From: Mytilus galloprovincialis
Taxonomy: Eukaryota; Mollusca; Bivalvia; Mytilida; Mytilidae
Assembly: GCF_965363235.1 (NCBI RefSeq)
Contig: NC_134839.1
Coordinates: forward strand, 58,681,560 to 58,745,559
Direction: 5' to 3'
Length of the DNA: 64,000 bases
Each line of letters opens with the position of its first letter. Positions within the stretch are counted from its first letter, which is position 1. The notes under the pieces were generated by a model. That model ran no database searches. It saw only the letters and a program-made list of their open reading frames with translations, and was not told where the DNA came from. The translations under genes were made by a program, and so were the position numbers. Of this stretch, positions 46,301 through 56,973 are shown in pieces.

Positions 46301-49300
46301 GTTTGACGGAAAAAAAAGATGTAAGTACTGTTTTAAGACCTTTTAATATTTTCATGCAAATTCTGAAAAAAAAAAAGAATTTGCCTACCTACCTACCCAC
46401 ACCCAGTCATCATGGGTCGGGTTTGGGCAAACTGAAATATTTTTAATTGTGGCCCTATGGGCTGTTAGTGAAACGTGAACGCTGCTATCTTTTTTATTTG
46501 TGTCTGTGACGTCATTTTCATGGGAGGTAACTCGAGTGCAAATCTTGACACTAAAAAGGTTATTCGCCGGTGAATAATAGGGTTATTCACCGCTGATGTA
46601 AATTTTAAGGGTTATTCGTCCTCCCTTGCAATTAAATGAAAATTAAACGAATTATTCCATGTCACGTGATTAGTTGTTATCCAATAAAACTGTTTATAAT
46701 ATATGTAAGGTATAATAATAGGCGTTGTTAAGACGTCAATAACAGCGGATCAAAACATATTGTGAATGCGTAGGAAAAAGATATATATAGTCCCTTACAT
46801 GTTTTACATTAGTTTCTTAAAAAAGCCATTTGTCAATGTAATAAAAAGAATAACTAATTAAAGAATTTAACTTTCAAAAAATATTCAACTCGTGACCAAA
46901 CAACACTGATAATTAACTCACGCACTACACGCATTCGTGAATTAATGTGTTGTTTGGTCACTCGTTAAATGTTTTTTTCTATTTTAATTCTTCGATTAGT
47001 TATTCTATAATCAATATAGTTTTAATTTATTATAACAATATCAATATTTATACCAATAAGAACAATGTTTATTCAAATATTCTATCAAACCTACCTAAGT
47101 ATATAACTAGGAGCTAATGATTGAGGCTGTTCCTGTTCTTGATTCTCTAATTGTGAGGGGTCTGTTTCTAAAAATTAAAAACAACTTAATTAATTACTGT
47201 GTGATGTTAGATATCAAAAATTTCAAAAATGTAAAGGTTATGGGAATGATAAAAGTTTGTTTGAGTTGCTTATCGTCCAGTGGCAATTGTTTCATGAATA
47301 AGAGTTCTTTTTTTTTTTATGTTAAAACATATTTTTTTGTCCAGAAACACAACAACTTACATGTACATGTAGTAATGTCTTCCAGAAGGAAAAATGTTGA
47401 GCTAATCCAAGGTATACAGAATTTTAAAAACCAAATTTACGAATTGTCACCTAAGACAGCTATCCTAGAGTAAATCGGTTTTCGGACTGTATACAAAGAA
47501 TTACCAATTATGACCCCCCAATTTTTCTTTGGAAAACTGCAATTTCTTAAATCTTGAAGAAAAAAATTGACCCCCAAGTATATTTTTTTTACCACTTCCC
47601 CTTTTTCCAACAAAAAAAATATTTGAAGATTCTTTAAAAATATTGAGGATAAAAAATTGTCCCCCCTCCTGCCAATTTTAACCTCCTCTATCCCTTTTTC
47701 AAAATAAAAGAACATTTGAAGAAAACTTTCATTTTACATACTGACATATAAGACCCTTTTTGGCCCCTCATTCCAGAAAGGTATGGCAAAATACCCTCAA
47801 TATGAATCCGAACCTTGGACTTGTGGTATTGAACCTTGTGGAATGATTCAGAGCAATCAAAATACTTTTACACAAGTCATTGTCCTGAAACTAGAAAAAT
47901 GCTTGTTTTGGGCCCCTTTTAGGCCCTTAATTCCTAAACAGTTGGGACCATCACCCCCAAAAACAATCACAACCTTCCTTTAGTTGTTTGTATATTGAAC
48001 CTTTTGATTAAATTTCAGAGATACATAATCATACACTTACATTATCTTTTTGTAAACTAAAGTTATTGTCCAGAAACCAAATGTCTTTGGATATTTATGT
48101 ACATTGTACATCATGTACATGTAATGTGTAGTTCATGATGTTAAACGGTATGTTTACTAGACTATTTTTGTTTCTTTTTGTTATTGTCTTATATTGTACT
48201 ATGCTCCTTGTGAAATAATCATCCTATTCAATTTGTAGCCTCTATGCTCCTTTAGTGTAGCAAATTTTGGGGAATCATCTTGATTTTGATGTTTTAAGAC
48301 ACATGAATGAAATGTTCGTTTTAAGTGACTTTGACATGTAAAATTCTTTCAAAAAATCATGGGAGTTCAGGATCACTGTAAAGCCTTGAATGCTGCATGT
48401 AGTTTCAAACTTGCTAGGCTGCCATTACACTAGAGGCTCTTTAGAGCTGGTGTCGCTCCCCTTGGTCTATGTGCATATTAAACAAAGGACACAGATGGAT
48501 TCATGACAAAATTGTTTTTTGGTGACGGTGATGTGTTTGTAGATCTTACTTTACTGAACATTCTTGCTACTTACAATTTTCTCTATCTGTAATTTTATAT
48601 AATGAACTTGGCCCTTTAGTTACAGAGGAAAATATTTTGTAAAAACTTACCAAATTAATGAAAATTGTTAAAAATTTACTATAAAGGGCAATACCCCCTT
48701 AAGGGGTCAACTGACCATTTTAGTCATGTTGACTTTGTGTAGATCTTACTTTGCTGAATATTATTGCTGTTTACAGTTTATCACTATCTATAATAGTATT
48801 CAAGATAATAACCAAAAACGGCCAAATTTCCTTAAAAATTACCAATTGGGTGGCAGCAACCCAACAACCAGTTGTCCAATTCATCTGAAAATGTCAGAGC
48901 AGATAGATATTAACTTGATAAACAATTTAAAACCTGAAAGATCTGCTCTAAATGCTTTGGTTTCAGAGTTATAAGCCCAAATCTGCATTTTACACCTAAG
49001 TAAATCTTACTTAACTGAACACTTAGTTGTTTACAGTTTATCTCTATCTATAACAATATTCAAGATAATAACTGAAAAAGGCAAAATTTCCTTAAAATTG
49101 CCAATTCAGGGGCAGCAACCCAACAACCAGTTGTCCAATTTATCTGAAAATTTCAGGGAAGATAGATCTTGACTTGATACTCAATGTTAACCCATGTCAA
49201 ATATGCTCTAAATGCTTTGGTTTCAGAGTTATAAGCCAAAATCTATACCTGCCAACTTTTCAAAATGCCCATGGGGGTTTTACATTCACAATAACTTTCA

Positions 49301-52300
49301 TATAGTCCTACAAAACCTTGAAGGGGGCCTTCAAATGTATTTTAATGTTGTTTTTTGGATTTTTCATACTTTTACAAGCCTTAACGTAGATACAAGTATC
49401 TTGTCTTAGGGAGGGATAAATCATACTTTGTAAAGAATCACTCTGATTCAAACAAAAAATTCTCTGAAACTGATATAATCAAGATGCTTGATTTCTTGAT
49501 TGACAACATATTTGTAACGTTCGGAGGACGTGTTTTTCAACAGACTGTCGGCATCCCAATGGGAACAAACTGTGCCCCTCTACTTGCCGACTTGTTTCTT
49601 TATTATTATGAGGCTGACTTCATGCAGGAACTTCTTAGGAAGAAAGATAAGAAGTTAGCAATATCATTTAACTCTACTTTCTGCTATATAGATGATGTCC
49701 TTCACTAAACAATTCAAAATTTGGTGACTATGTGGAACTCATCTATCCCATTGAATTGGAGATAAAGGATACTACAGATACAGTTAAGTCTGCTTCATAT
49801 CTTGACTTACATACATCTAGAAATTGACAATGAGGGTCGGTTGAAAACTAAACTTTACGACAAAAGAGATGATTTCAGCTTTCCAATTGTGAACTTTCCA
49901 TTTCTAAGTAGCAACATTCCAGCAGCACCTGCATACGGGGTATATATCTCCCAATTGCTACGATATTCCCGTGCTTGCATTTCCTATCATGATTTTCTTG
50001 ATAGAGGGTTACTGCTCACAAGGAAGCTACTAAACCAAGAGTTCCAAATGGTGAAGTTGAAATCATCCCTTCGTAAATTTTACGGACGCCATCACAAGTT
50101 GGTTGACCGTTATGGAATAACCGCTTCACAAATGATATCGGATATCAGAGCTCCAGATAAGAATTCACAAATTGGGTTTTTTACCCACCATTTTTTTACG
50201 TAATTGGGTGATAAAGATTTTTAATTGCATCATCAATTTCAGTTCACCCCTCAAGCAAATATCAAATTGGGTTTTTAACTACTAAGCTCCTTTATGTATT
50301 GGGTTTTTTCGTCAACACAATATTGAATATTCAGGCATGTTATAATCACATTATATCTGAGTTTTGTTATTATCATAACTTTCCCTAAGCTATCAAACAG
50401 AAAGAAGATGAAAACATGCGGACATTTACTTTCGTTTTAAATCATTGTATATTATGATAAGTCCTGAGCAATTCGAAAAAATATGACAACATGACACACG
50501 CTAATTGGATAAACGCTGAGAAGATCGAAATGTTTTCATATTCACGTGTACCTGTTGAGCAACGGAAAATTCCAACAGGGACCCATTTCAGCTACTTAAT
50601 GCAGGGCTCTTTTTTTAGAACAATAGGACATTTCCAATTATAAATATTATAAAATAGATTTACGCTACGACTGAAATCAGATGAGGGTAAATAACGCAAA
50701 CGATAGTGAGTAAAAGTGTTAAGAACTCATAGTTTTGGCATATAATTGGGTTTTCCTTTGAATTAATTGGGTTATTGAACCCTGCAATGGGCAATTGCAT
50801 TGGGTTTTTAATTATTTTTATTGAGTGATCACGCAAATACGCAGCTTATCTGGAACTCTGGATATGTTCCTTACGTCGTAACTACAATCCCCTTCCTTTC
50901 ATGAATGTGACCTACTGAATTAGACTATTTACCGGATTTGTAATCACATAAGCAACACGACGGGTGCCACATGTGGAGCAGGATCTGCTTACCCTTCCGG
51001 AGCACCTGAGATCACCCCTAGTTTTAGGTGGGGTTCGTATTGTTTATTCTTTAGTTTTCTATGTTGTGTCATGTGTACTATTGTTTTTCTGTTTGTCTTT
51101 TTCATTTTTAGCCATGGCGTTGTCAGTTTGTTTTAGATTTATGAGTTTGACTGTCCCTTTGGTATCTTTCGTCCCTCTTCTATGGGTGCTATAAACAGTT
51201 TCGTACTAAAAACTAGGGGTATTTCCCCAGTGAGATTTACATACTGATGGAATTCCCTGCTATTTATATACCACTAAATGAAAAAGTTGATTGTTTTTTA
51301 TGTTCAATGTGAAAAACATATATTGAAGTTCAATTAAAATGCCACTTTTGTCAAGATTTAAAAAAAAAAAAATGTTTTTGTGACTTCCTACTATATGGGA
51401 GGCAACTCCATAAACAGCTGATTTTCACCTGTTGCAAAAAGCACTTTGATTTGTCAGGTAAGATAGCTCCTTTCGGAGCAGGCGAACGTAGGCTGAAACT
51501 ACATTTTCTTAAATCAGCCGGATAAGCTCTTCGAAATGCATATTATAAGAAATCTCAAATATATGCACAGGTTACTGATCCGTGTGTCCAAAGGTGGTCT
51601 GTTTTTAAGGTTTTTTAGGGGGAAAATGCCTAATTTCCAGCTGATAACTTGTACCAATTTGCATGTTTAAACAAGAGATGTTGGATTTTTTTTTATTTAT
51701 TCAGAAAGTTCATAGAATTATCTTTCCATTGATGTATAGATATCTATATAACTATGAATATTTGACTTCTGCATGATGGGTCCACTATTACATGCCCTGT
51801 TACAGAATGACGTCACGTAAAAAACTGTTGATTGCACCCTTAAGGGACAAATACAAAATATTAGTGATGTTTTAGCATAGAAATGTGTTTGCGAATGGAG
51901 TAAAATAATTCTGAAAAATATTGTACGGCATGTATACATTAATTTAAAAGCATCAGTTTGGTATATTTAATGCAAATATTACAGATTTGTACATAGCAAC
52001 CAGATATAAGAAAACCAGACTCTGTGCGAATATTGAAGTTTTTTAATTTTTTGCGACGTCATGATATTTTTATTCAATCTCTCATATATTTGGAACCAAA
52101 AGTTGCATATGAAAAGTGTAGATTTTTTCTACTTTGACCTTTACTCCTGATCAGTGTTACATAAAGTTTTATTCATTATAATATATATTTGGTACTTTTT
52201 ATAGTCAAAAAGGTACACATGCCATTCCTAAGAAAAACACTATTTCAATATTTTCTCAACTCAGCTATAACTTAGTTCATATAGTACTAGGAACAAAATC

Positions 52301-55300
52301 TATTTAAAGTAACTTTATTCATGCCTATTTCATAGTTTTTATTCTATTTATTTAAAAGAAACCCTATTTTATGATTTATTTTCTTTGTAAAACTGATGAA
52401 AATGTGATACAGGAAATGTTTGGGATTTGCCAGTTAAACTGTTTGCCACTGGCCAATATGCCACTACGGCGCAACATAAAAAAAGAGCTGTAGTTTCACT
52501 ATTTGTGGTCACAATCCTTAAAGTAAGACATCATTTTAATCGGTATAGTGTACAGATTCAGAAAAGCTGAGAATTTTTTATATATCGCATACAAGGTTTT
52601 GCTTAAGGGTGCTATAAACAGTTTCGTACTAAAAACTAGGGGTATTTCCCCAGTGAGATTTACATACTGATGGAATTCCCTGCTATTTATATACCACTAA
52701 ATGAAAAAGTTGATTGTTTTTTATGTTCAATGTGAAAAACATATATTGAAGTTCAATTAAAATGCCACTTTTGTCAAGATTTAAAAAAAAAAAAATGTTT
52801 TTGTGACTTCCTACTATATGGGAGGCAACTCCATAAACAGCTGATTTTCACCTGTTGCAAAAAGCACTTTGATTTGTCAGGTAAGATAGCTCCTTTCGGA
52901 GCAGGCGAACGTAGGCTGAAACTACATTTTCTTAAATCAGCCGGATAAGCTCTTCGAAATGCATATTATAAGAAATCTCAAATATATGCACAGGTTACTG
53001 ATCCGTGTGTCCAAAGGTGGTCTGTTTTTAAGGTTTTTTAGGGGGAAAATGCCTAATTTCCAGCTGATAACTTGTACCAATTTGCATGTTTAAACAAGAG
53101 ATGTTGGATTTTTTTTTATTTATTCAGAAAGTTCATAGAATTATCTTTCCATTGATGTATAGATATCTATATAACTATGAATATTTGACTTCTGCATGAT
53201 GGGTCCACTATTACATGCCCTGTTACAGAATGACGTCACGTAAAAAACTGTTGATTGCACCCTATATTATCAAATACATTTTATAAGCATAAAAAATAAA
53301 AGTAATTTTAAAGTTTTTTAAAGGGAAACTTCGCAAAAAAATCAAAAATTGATATTATGTCCATTCTGTATAAAAATGCTCAAATTTATAGATATTAAAG
53401 TTTTATTCCGCTAAATAAGAGATCACCATCGATTTCAAATTTTGAGTATCAGTTCTCTACTCTCCGCCATCTTGTCACCTTCTCCGATGAAAAATCTCGA
53501 TATGTCAATAAACCACAAAGGAACAAAACTACAGTAAACGATGTAGTCGTAATTGCGTGTCGATATCTTGTCAATCGTACGGTTGTTTTATCTGACTGAC
53601 TAACTTGATACGGAAAATGGTCTTATATTTTTAAATAACCATATAGTCTGTTATTTTTAAACTGATAATATTGTAATTAGTTAAAAAGTCAAAGTTCAAA
53701 TCATAAAATGATAAATAAGTGTTCCGTGGAAATTGTTTTCGAAAATCTAATTCGTTCATAATTCTTTCAAGTAATAAACTTTATTTAAATAAATTCGGAT
53801 CTTCCCTTATCTGATCACCAGCATGGCTAAAGGTATTACTCCCAAAGGTATTGGAAGGGGTGTAAGGTGACACGTCCAGGTATTCAATCGATTTCCTGTC
53901 CGGCGGGCTTGCAAGTTCATGCATCGTTTCACTTCTGTAGGTATTGATCAGTGTACACGACCGTTACTTATAACTTTCCATTTTGAACTATCAGGTGCAT
54001 GTATAATATACATTTTTGTCTTGCGTGTCCGAAAGTGATATAATATACTAGCCATTACTGAACTCATACGCTTGTTTATAAATAACATTTCTGGTGTAAA
54101 GAATATTATTTATAAAAAAAAAATAATACAAAAAAAATAATTGAAGAAATACAAATCTATTTACATATTTTTCCAAGGGTTAATTTGGGAAAATGTAATA
54201 TATACTCGTTGTCAATAGTTTAGGACAGATTAGAACATACCAGAATTATTGATCTAAAAAAATGTGCGCACTTGTCGACGATTCGTGTATACATACGCCT
54301 GGTAGAAAGTTACGGAACTATAGTCAGTAGCGCAATTTAAAATATGTATACATGTATACATTGAACATAAGAAAGAAACATACATTTTGTGTAAATTGTG
54401 GTAAAAGTTTTGTAAATAGACTAGTCCACGTCTGCCAACAGTATCATCGGTAATCAACGAATTCGATAGACTATTGTATACCAAAAGAAGAAGAAGAAAA
54501 AAAAGAAACAATTTGATTTAAATACAGGTCAATTTATAACTTGCTTTGGTTCATCGAAGTTAAGAACATAGTAAACTCACAGATTTATATATCAATTAGA
54601 TTGTTCTTGAATAAAGGACGAAATTCGTCATCATCACAATTGTTCCAACATTCATGTAAAATATATGCAACTGGACGTACACTAATAATCCCCAAGGAAT
54701 GTGAATATTTTCTAGGAAAACTATTGAGTATCAATTTCGGGATTTATTTTCTTTCTTGATATTCAATGACAGCAATTTTAAGAATAAACTGCTTGTCGGA
54801 TATTTGTCCGCTTTAGGGGTATTCTTGCAAGTTGAACAGACTTATAATAACATTCAAAAATAGGGAAAGATAACATTAAATTCGTTGTCTTTTAATTTTA
54901 AACATCGTTGATCAAATAGTTATTTAAGTATATATATACGTTTGGAGACGACGATTATTATAGTTGTCTCAGATTTTAATAAGGACGTTCCCGATTATGA
55001 ATAAATTTGGTTGATGTTTATCACACTTGAAAAGAATATCTATTCGTAATTTTTCGATTCCATTACAAAAATATTTTTTTCTTTATTCGTACATATTATA
55101 TTCCGCTTCGGTAGAGTTATCTTTAGATAGTTTCATATATTAATTAATACATGGCTTTCAAAAGTCTAAATGTAAGTGTTCTCGTACATTTTTTCACCTA
55201 ATAAAGACAAATAAAAATGATTTAGTAAAGCTATTTCTAATTTCTAAGTCCCCCTTTTTTATGAGACATAAATCAAGGACAAGACTTGTATATCATTTCA

Positions 55301-56497
55301 TTCTGACATATGAATTAAGTTTCCCGTCTTTAACCGAAAATTGTGTATTTCTTAGTAAATTAACTTATTTGAATTCAAATAAATAATAGCACCAAATATA
55401 ATTAAATAATTCCACGGCGACCAATTTTTATTTGTCACCAACTTGAATATGTATTTTTAATGTGTGTATTAAATGCTACCACTGATCCGAATAGACAGTC
55501 ACACCTGGCAAGGTGTGCCCTAGAGGCGTGGTTAAATACTGAAGTGCAAATAACAATTTACCTTTCAACAAGCCATCTACGAGTATTGCCACAGAACCGT
55601 GAATACACTCATCGTATAAACCTAGCCATAGCAGAGATAGTAAAAGGTCAATAATAGTACACCAACATATTGTCTTTACAGATTATTGTACTTTAATTTG
55701 TTCACCTTATCAGTCCGAAAATGCATTTATTAAAAATAAATTTATAACTTTTTGTGTTGTCTACAAAAATAATTCGAATTAATACGTTTAACATAGATAA
55801 TTTATCTCACGAATGAGTAAAATTGAATGTCTGTGCGTTTTATCTTCTTATTATCGGATGGTTATTAGATAAAGCATAAGTCATCGGCGCGCTTACGATT
55901 ACGTTAAAATATGATTAAAAACCAAGACTTTTAATGATTGTATTTTAAATCCCGGCATGCAAAAATCAGGAGAAAACGTCACGACCTACAGGAAGTAGTT
56001 GATATTTTTTCATTAATTATTGAATTTCTCCTTTATTACTGCACATATAGCGATAAAACTTTGTGAATATATATATTATGTCATAATGAACATATTTAAA
56101 CCATAAGTAAAAAATCGTGAATTTTCCCTTTAATAGCTCAAATGGTTTGAACTCAATTCTGTAAAAATTTGAAACAAATCTTCCAAGCAACTTGGGACGA
56201 ATTTGTTTAAACTAATTGGAGTTGGAACGAATCTTTCAAAAATACACTGATCAGCTGATAGAAGAGGGGATTTCCAGATTTAGAGTGACGTCACTGACAT
56301 TTTCCCGCACTTCCAAGGTGTAAACAAATACCCAGGAATTTGGGTCTCTATCTATTTCATTTAGATCATGCATAAAAAACGTAGAACAAAAATATACCAA
56401 TATGCGTGTCTTCTATATGTCGAATCAAGTCTCCTAACGACTGGAATTCCAGTCCACAGCCCAAATATTTACACTCGTTAATCAGGAAGACCGCCAT
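39698..56497 (-). CDS. JAZF1: JAZF1-like C2H2 zinc-finger protein
   Basis: Exons found on the minus strand: 56,497-56,398, 47,167-47,095, 43,532-43,464, 42,926-42,824, 42,139-42,011 and 40,121-39,698. All have GT/AG borders, and the phases agree at every join except between the second and third. Exon 1 gives a first zinc finger, CKYLGCGLEFQSLGDLIRHI. Exon 2 gives ETDPSQLENQEQEQP. The next exons give SPSSSLRSSTPIG and an acidic ELDEEDLQTDGYESDDS. Fingers two and three are CPIPGCKKSYKNINGMKYHA and CECGKNYKTLHGLKNH. This order matches vertebrate JAZF1, a nuclear cofactor linked to the NuA4/TIP60 acetyltransferase complex and to nuclear receptors. Because of the phase conflict, one exon between 43,533 and 47,094 is missing from my model. 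The C-terminus runs about 75 residues beyond the last finger, longer than the human protein. It is divergent to ATP5MC; intron 1 (9.2 kb) is full of transposons. Confidence 0.85.
40810..41052 (-). other. Unrecognised open frame inside a JAZF1 intron
   Basis: From an ATG at 41,052 the minus strand reads about 75 codons (MATKRVLFNVQHGKCDHFAE onward) to a TGA near 40,825. The same frame stays open for about 45 further codons. The composition looks coding-like and unlike the surrounding low-complexity DNA, but I recognise no family and see no splice sites. It could be a decayed exon, a retrocopy fragment or chance. Confidence 0.25.
41405..41800 (-). repeat. Dispersed mussel repeat, long copy
   Basis: Plus-strand blocks include TATACCACTGTCCCAGGTTA, CCCGCTAACATGTTTAACCC, GGCCGTTAGTTTTCTCGTTT, GAAGGCCGTACGGTGACC and GGCAATCATACCACATCTTC, ending in a T-rich run. 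The last 200 bp are the complement of the copy at 14,593-14,815. This is the most complete family member here and suggests an element of at least 390 bp. It is intronic in JAZF1. Confidence 0.7.
42385..42535 (-). repeat. Dispersed mussel repeat, short copy
   Basis: GGGCCTTTTATAGCTG, GTTGAAGGCCGTTCAGTGAC and CAATCATACCACATCTTC in the same orientation as 41,405-41,800. It is in the intron between the exons at 42,824 and 42,139. Confidence 0.7.
44548..44659. mobile_element. Small foldback MITE
   Basis: Arms ACAATTATGGCCCGTTGAAA with GTGAATATCCAAAATTGTCA, and the inverted partner TGACAATTTTGGATATTCA with GGGGCCACAATTGT. About 112 bp long. Confidence 0.65.
44937..46432. mobile_element. Candidate DNA element with GTTTGCCCAAAC ends
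   Basis: GTTTGCCCAAACGGACCGAC at 44,937 and its inverted counterpart TGGGTCGGGTTTGGGCAAAC ending at 46,432 bracket about 1.5 kb of AT-rich DNA. Both inner flanks contain an AAATTC plus T-run motif. No transposase frame is seen and no clear target duplication, so the pairing is tentative. It lies where the missing JAZF1 exon is expected. Confidence 0.45.
46847..47006. mobile_element. Palindromic MITE next to JAZF1 exon 2
   Basis: Arms AGAATAACTAATTAAAGAAT and CTCGTGACCAAACAACA are mirrored by TGTTGTTTGGTCACTCGT and ATTCTTCGATTAGTTATTCT. About 160 bp, ending some 90 bp from the donor of the exon at 47,095-47,167. Confidence 0.7.
47480..48100 (-). repeat. Degenerate tandem repeat, GGACAATAACTTGTG family
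   Basis: On the minus strand it carries AGGACAATGACTTGTGTAAA, GGTTGTGATTGTTTTTGGGG and GGCCCAAAACAAGCATTTTT, in the order seen at 59,490-60,410 on the plus strand. Both copies also share a GGGGAAGTG-AAAAAAA-GGGGGG trailer. It is in JAZF1 intron 1. Confidence 0.6.
48420..49240 (+). repeat. Tandem-array element, relative of the 502-bp family
   Basis: Head GAGGCTCTTTAGAGC near 48,432, then units with AGATCTTACTTTGCTGAATA, GGGCAATACCCCCTTAAGGG, GGCAGCAACCCAACAACCAG and AAATGCTTTGGTTTCAGAGT. It is more diverged and shorter than the copy at 33,640-35,535, and the tail is lost. It directly precedes the Penelope-like element. Confidence 0.75.
49385..51183 (+). mobile_element. Penelope-like element, 5'-truncated, interrupted by a MITE
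   Basis: Encodes Penelope-type RT blocks: KMLDFLIDNIFVTFGGRVFQ, TVGIPMGTNCAPLLADLFLY and FCYIDDVLH (49,484-49,708), then YLDL-type and RLKTKLYDKRDDFSFPI, AAPAYGVYISQLLRYSRACI and KSSLRKFYGRHHKLVDRYGI (49,802-50,203). The 3' region (50,866-51,183) contains GGTGGGGTTCGTATTG and GCCATGGCGTTGTCAG, also found at 10,905-11,068. The body is split by a 715-bp MITE. The 5' part of the RT is absent, there is at least one frame change, and it is inactive. It lies in JAZF1 intron 1 in antisense orientation to that gene. No GIY-YIG endonuclease part was recognised. Confidence 0.85.
50146..50860. mobile_element. MITE with CAGAGYTCCAGATAAG ends inside the Penelope-like element
   Basis: A 715-bp element with 16-bp inverted ends CAGAGCTCCAGATAAG (50,146-50,161) and the complement of CAGAGTTCCAGATAAG (50,845-50,860). 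GATAT is duplicated at 50,141-50,145 and 50,861-50,865. Removing the insert and one GATAT restores a continuous GGATATGTTCC in the Penelope sequence. The inside repeats AATTGGGTTTTT about seven times. No transposase. A 5-bp duplication plus CAG ends does not fit the common superfamilies cleanly. Confidence 0.9.
51184..53262. mobile_element. Composite element: two identical 656-bp TIR units around a 767-bp core
   Basis: Units at 51,184-51,839 and 52,607-53,262 lie in direct orientation exactly 1,423 bp apart, with no difference or indel that I could find. Each begins GGGTGCTATAAACAG and ends with the complement of GGGTGCAATCAACAG, so each unit looks like a complete MITE. The whole is flanked by TAT (51,181-51,183 and 53,263-53,265). 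Inner flanks are TTAA on both sides (51,840-51,843 and 52,603-52,606). This suggests either two MITEs mobilised together with the DNA between them, or a recent tandem duplication. A small LTR-type element is a weaker alternative, as there is no coding sequence or primer site. It lies against the 3' end of the Penelope-like element in JAZF1 intron 1. Confidence 0.75.
53322..56129. mobile_element. Candidate 2.8 kb TTAA-type non-autonomous DNA element
   Basis: Ends AGGGAAACTTCGCAA (left) and AGGGAAAATTCACGA (reverse complement of right) match at 12 of 15 bases. TTAA is duplicated at 53,318-53,321 and 56,130-56,133. The interior is AT-rich with no transposase; a 64-codon frame at 55,460-55,654 is unrecognised. 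It occupies the start of JAZF1 intron 1, about 270 bp from exon 1. Confidence 0.55.
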
Positions 56498-56690
56498 CTG
56501 CGCAGTGGAGTGAAATGCGATCGGTTGACCTTAAATCTAATTTGCATAATCCGAAAATATCCGAATATTTCTTAACACTCAAGATATAATTATTAAAAAA
56601 CGATTTTCATTTGAGTAAAAAGAAGGCAATATATGCCTAACAAAAACCCTAGCACCAATAAATAATTCAATAATTTGTTTTACCGGAAAT
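56498..56690. promoter_or_regulatory. Probable bidirectional promoter between JAZF1-like and ATP5MC
   Basis: The start codon of the JAZF1-like gene (56,497) and the first ATP5MC exon (near 56,690) are less than 200 bp apart and diverge. ACCGGAAAT at 56,682-56,690 is a strong ETS/GABP-type site. CCGCCATCTGCGCAGTGG at 56,491-56,508 overlaps the JAZF1 start and combines a YY1-like GCCAT with an NRF1-like TGCGCA. These motifs are typical of housekeeping promoters of nuclear genes for mitochondrial proteins. No TATA box is placed. Confidence 0.65.
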
Positions 56691-56734
56691 TGCAAGGGTC
56701 ATGCGCACTTGTAACCTCCTCTGCCGGACGACGG
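56691..56734 (+). other. ATP5MC: ATP5MC non-coding first exon (5' UTR)
   Basis: A donor GG|GTAAGC lies at 56,735, and the next exon follows a CTTTTTGCAG acceptor at 56,940. The transcription start is not known. If it lies left of 56,701, an ATG there would open a 14-codon upstream frame ending in exon 2. Confidence 0.5.
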
Positions 56735-56973
56735 GTAAGCTATTGTAGAAATTTTACTGCTTATACAATCTATTTCATCCTACTGATGACAGCTCTTTAA
56801 ATTTTCAAGTTGATAAATTATTAGAAGAAAAATATATTTTAAAATCTATGTAGCATTGTTTGAGAGTTGCAAAAAACGTACTTCATTTACTTATCGATAC
56901 TTAAATTTGACATTGAAATATACCGGTTATCTTTTTGCAGATATTTATTAAGGTATACAGCCGAACAACAAAC

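Noticed and set aside
51184-53263. Two long direct repeats read as LTRs of a small retroelement
   Set aside because: No coding sequence, no primer-binding site and no flanking duplication fits TG...CA ends. Inverted GGGTGC/GCACCC termini on each unit and the outer TAT duplication favour a DNA-element explanation.
55460-55654. 64-codon frame MCVLNATTDPNRQSHLARCA
   Set aside because: No family, no splice sites, lies inside a non-autonomous TTAA element; probably chance.
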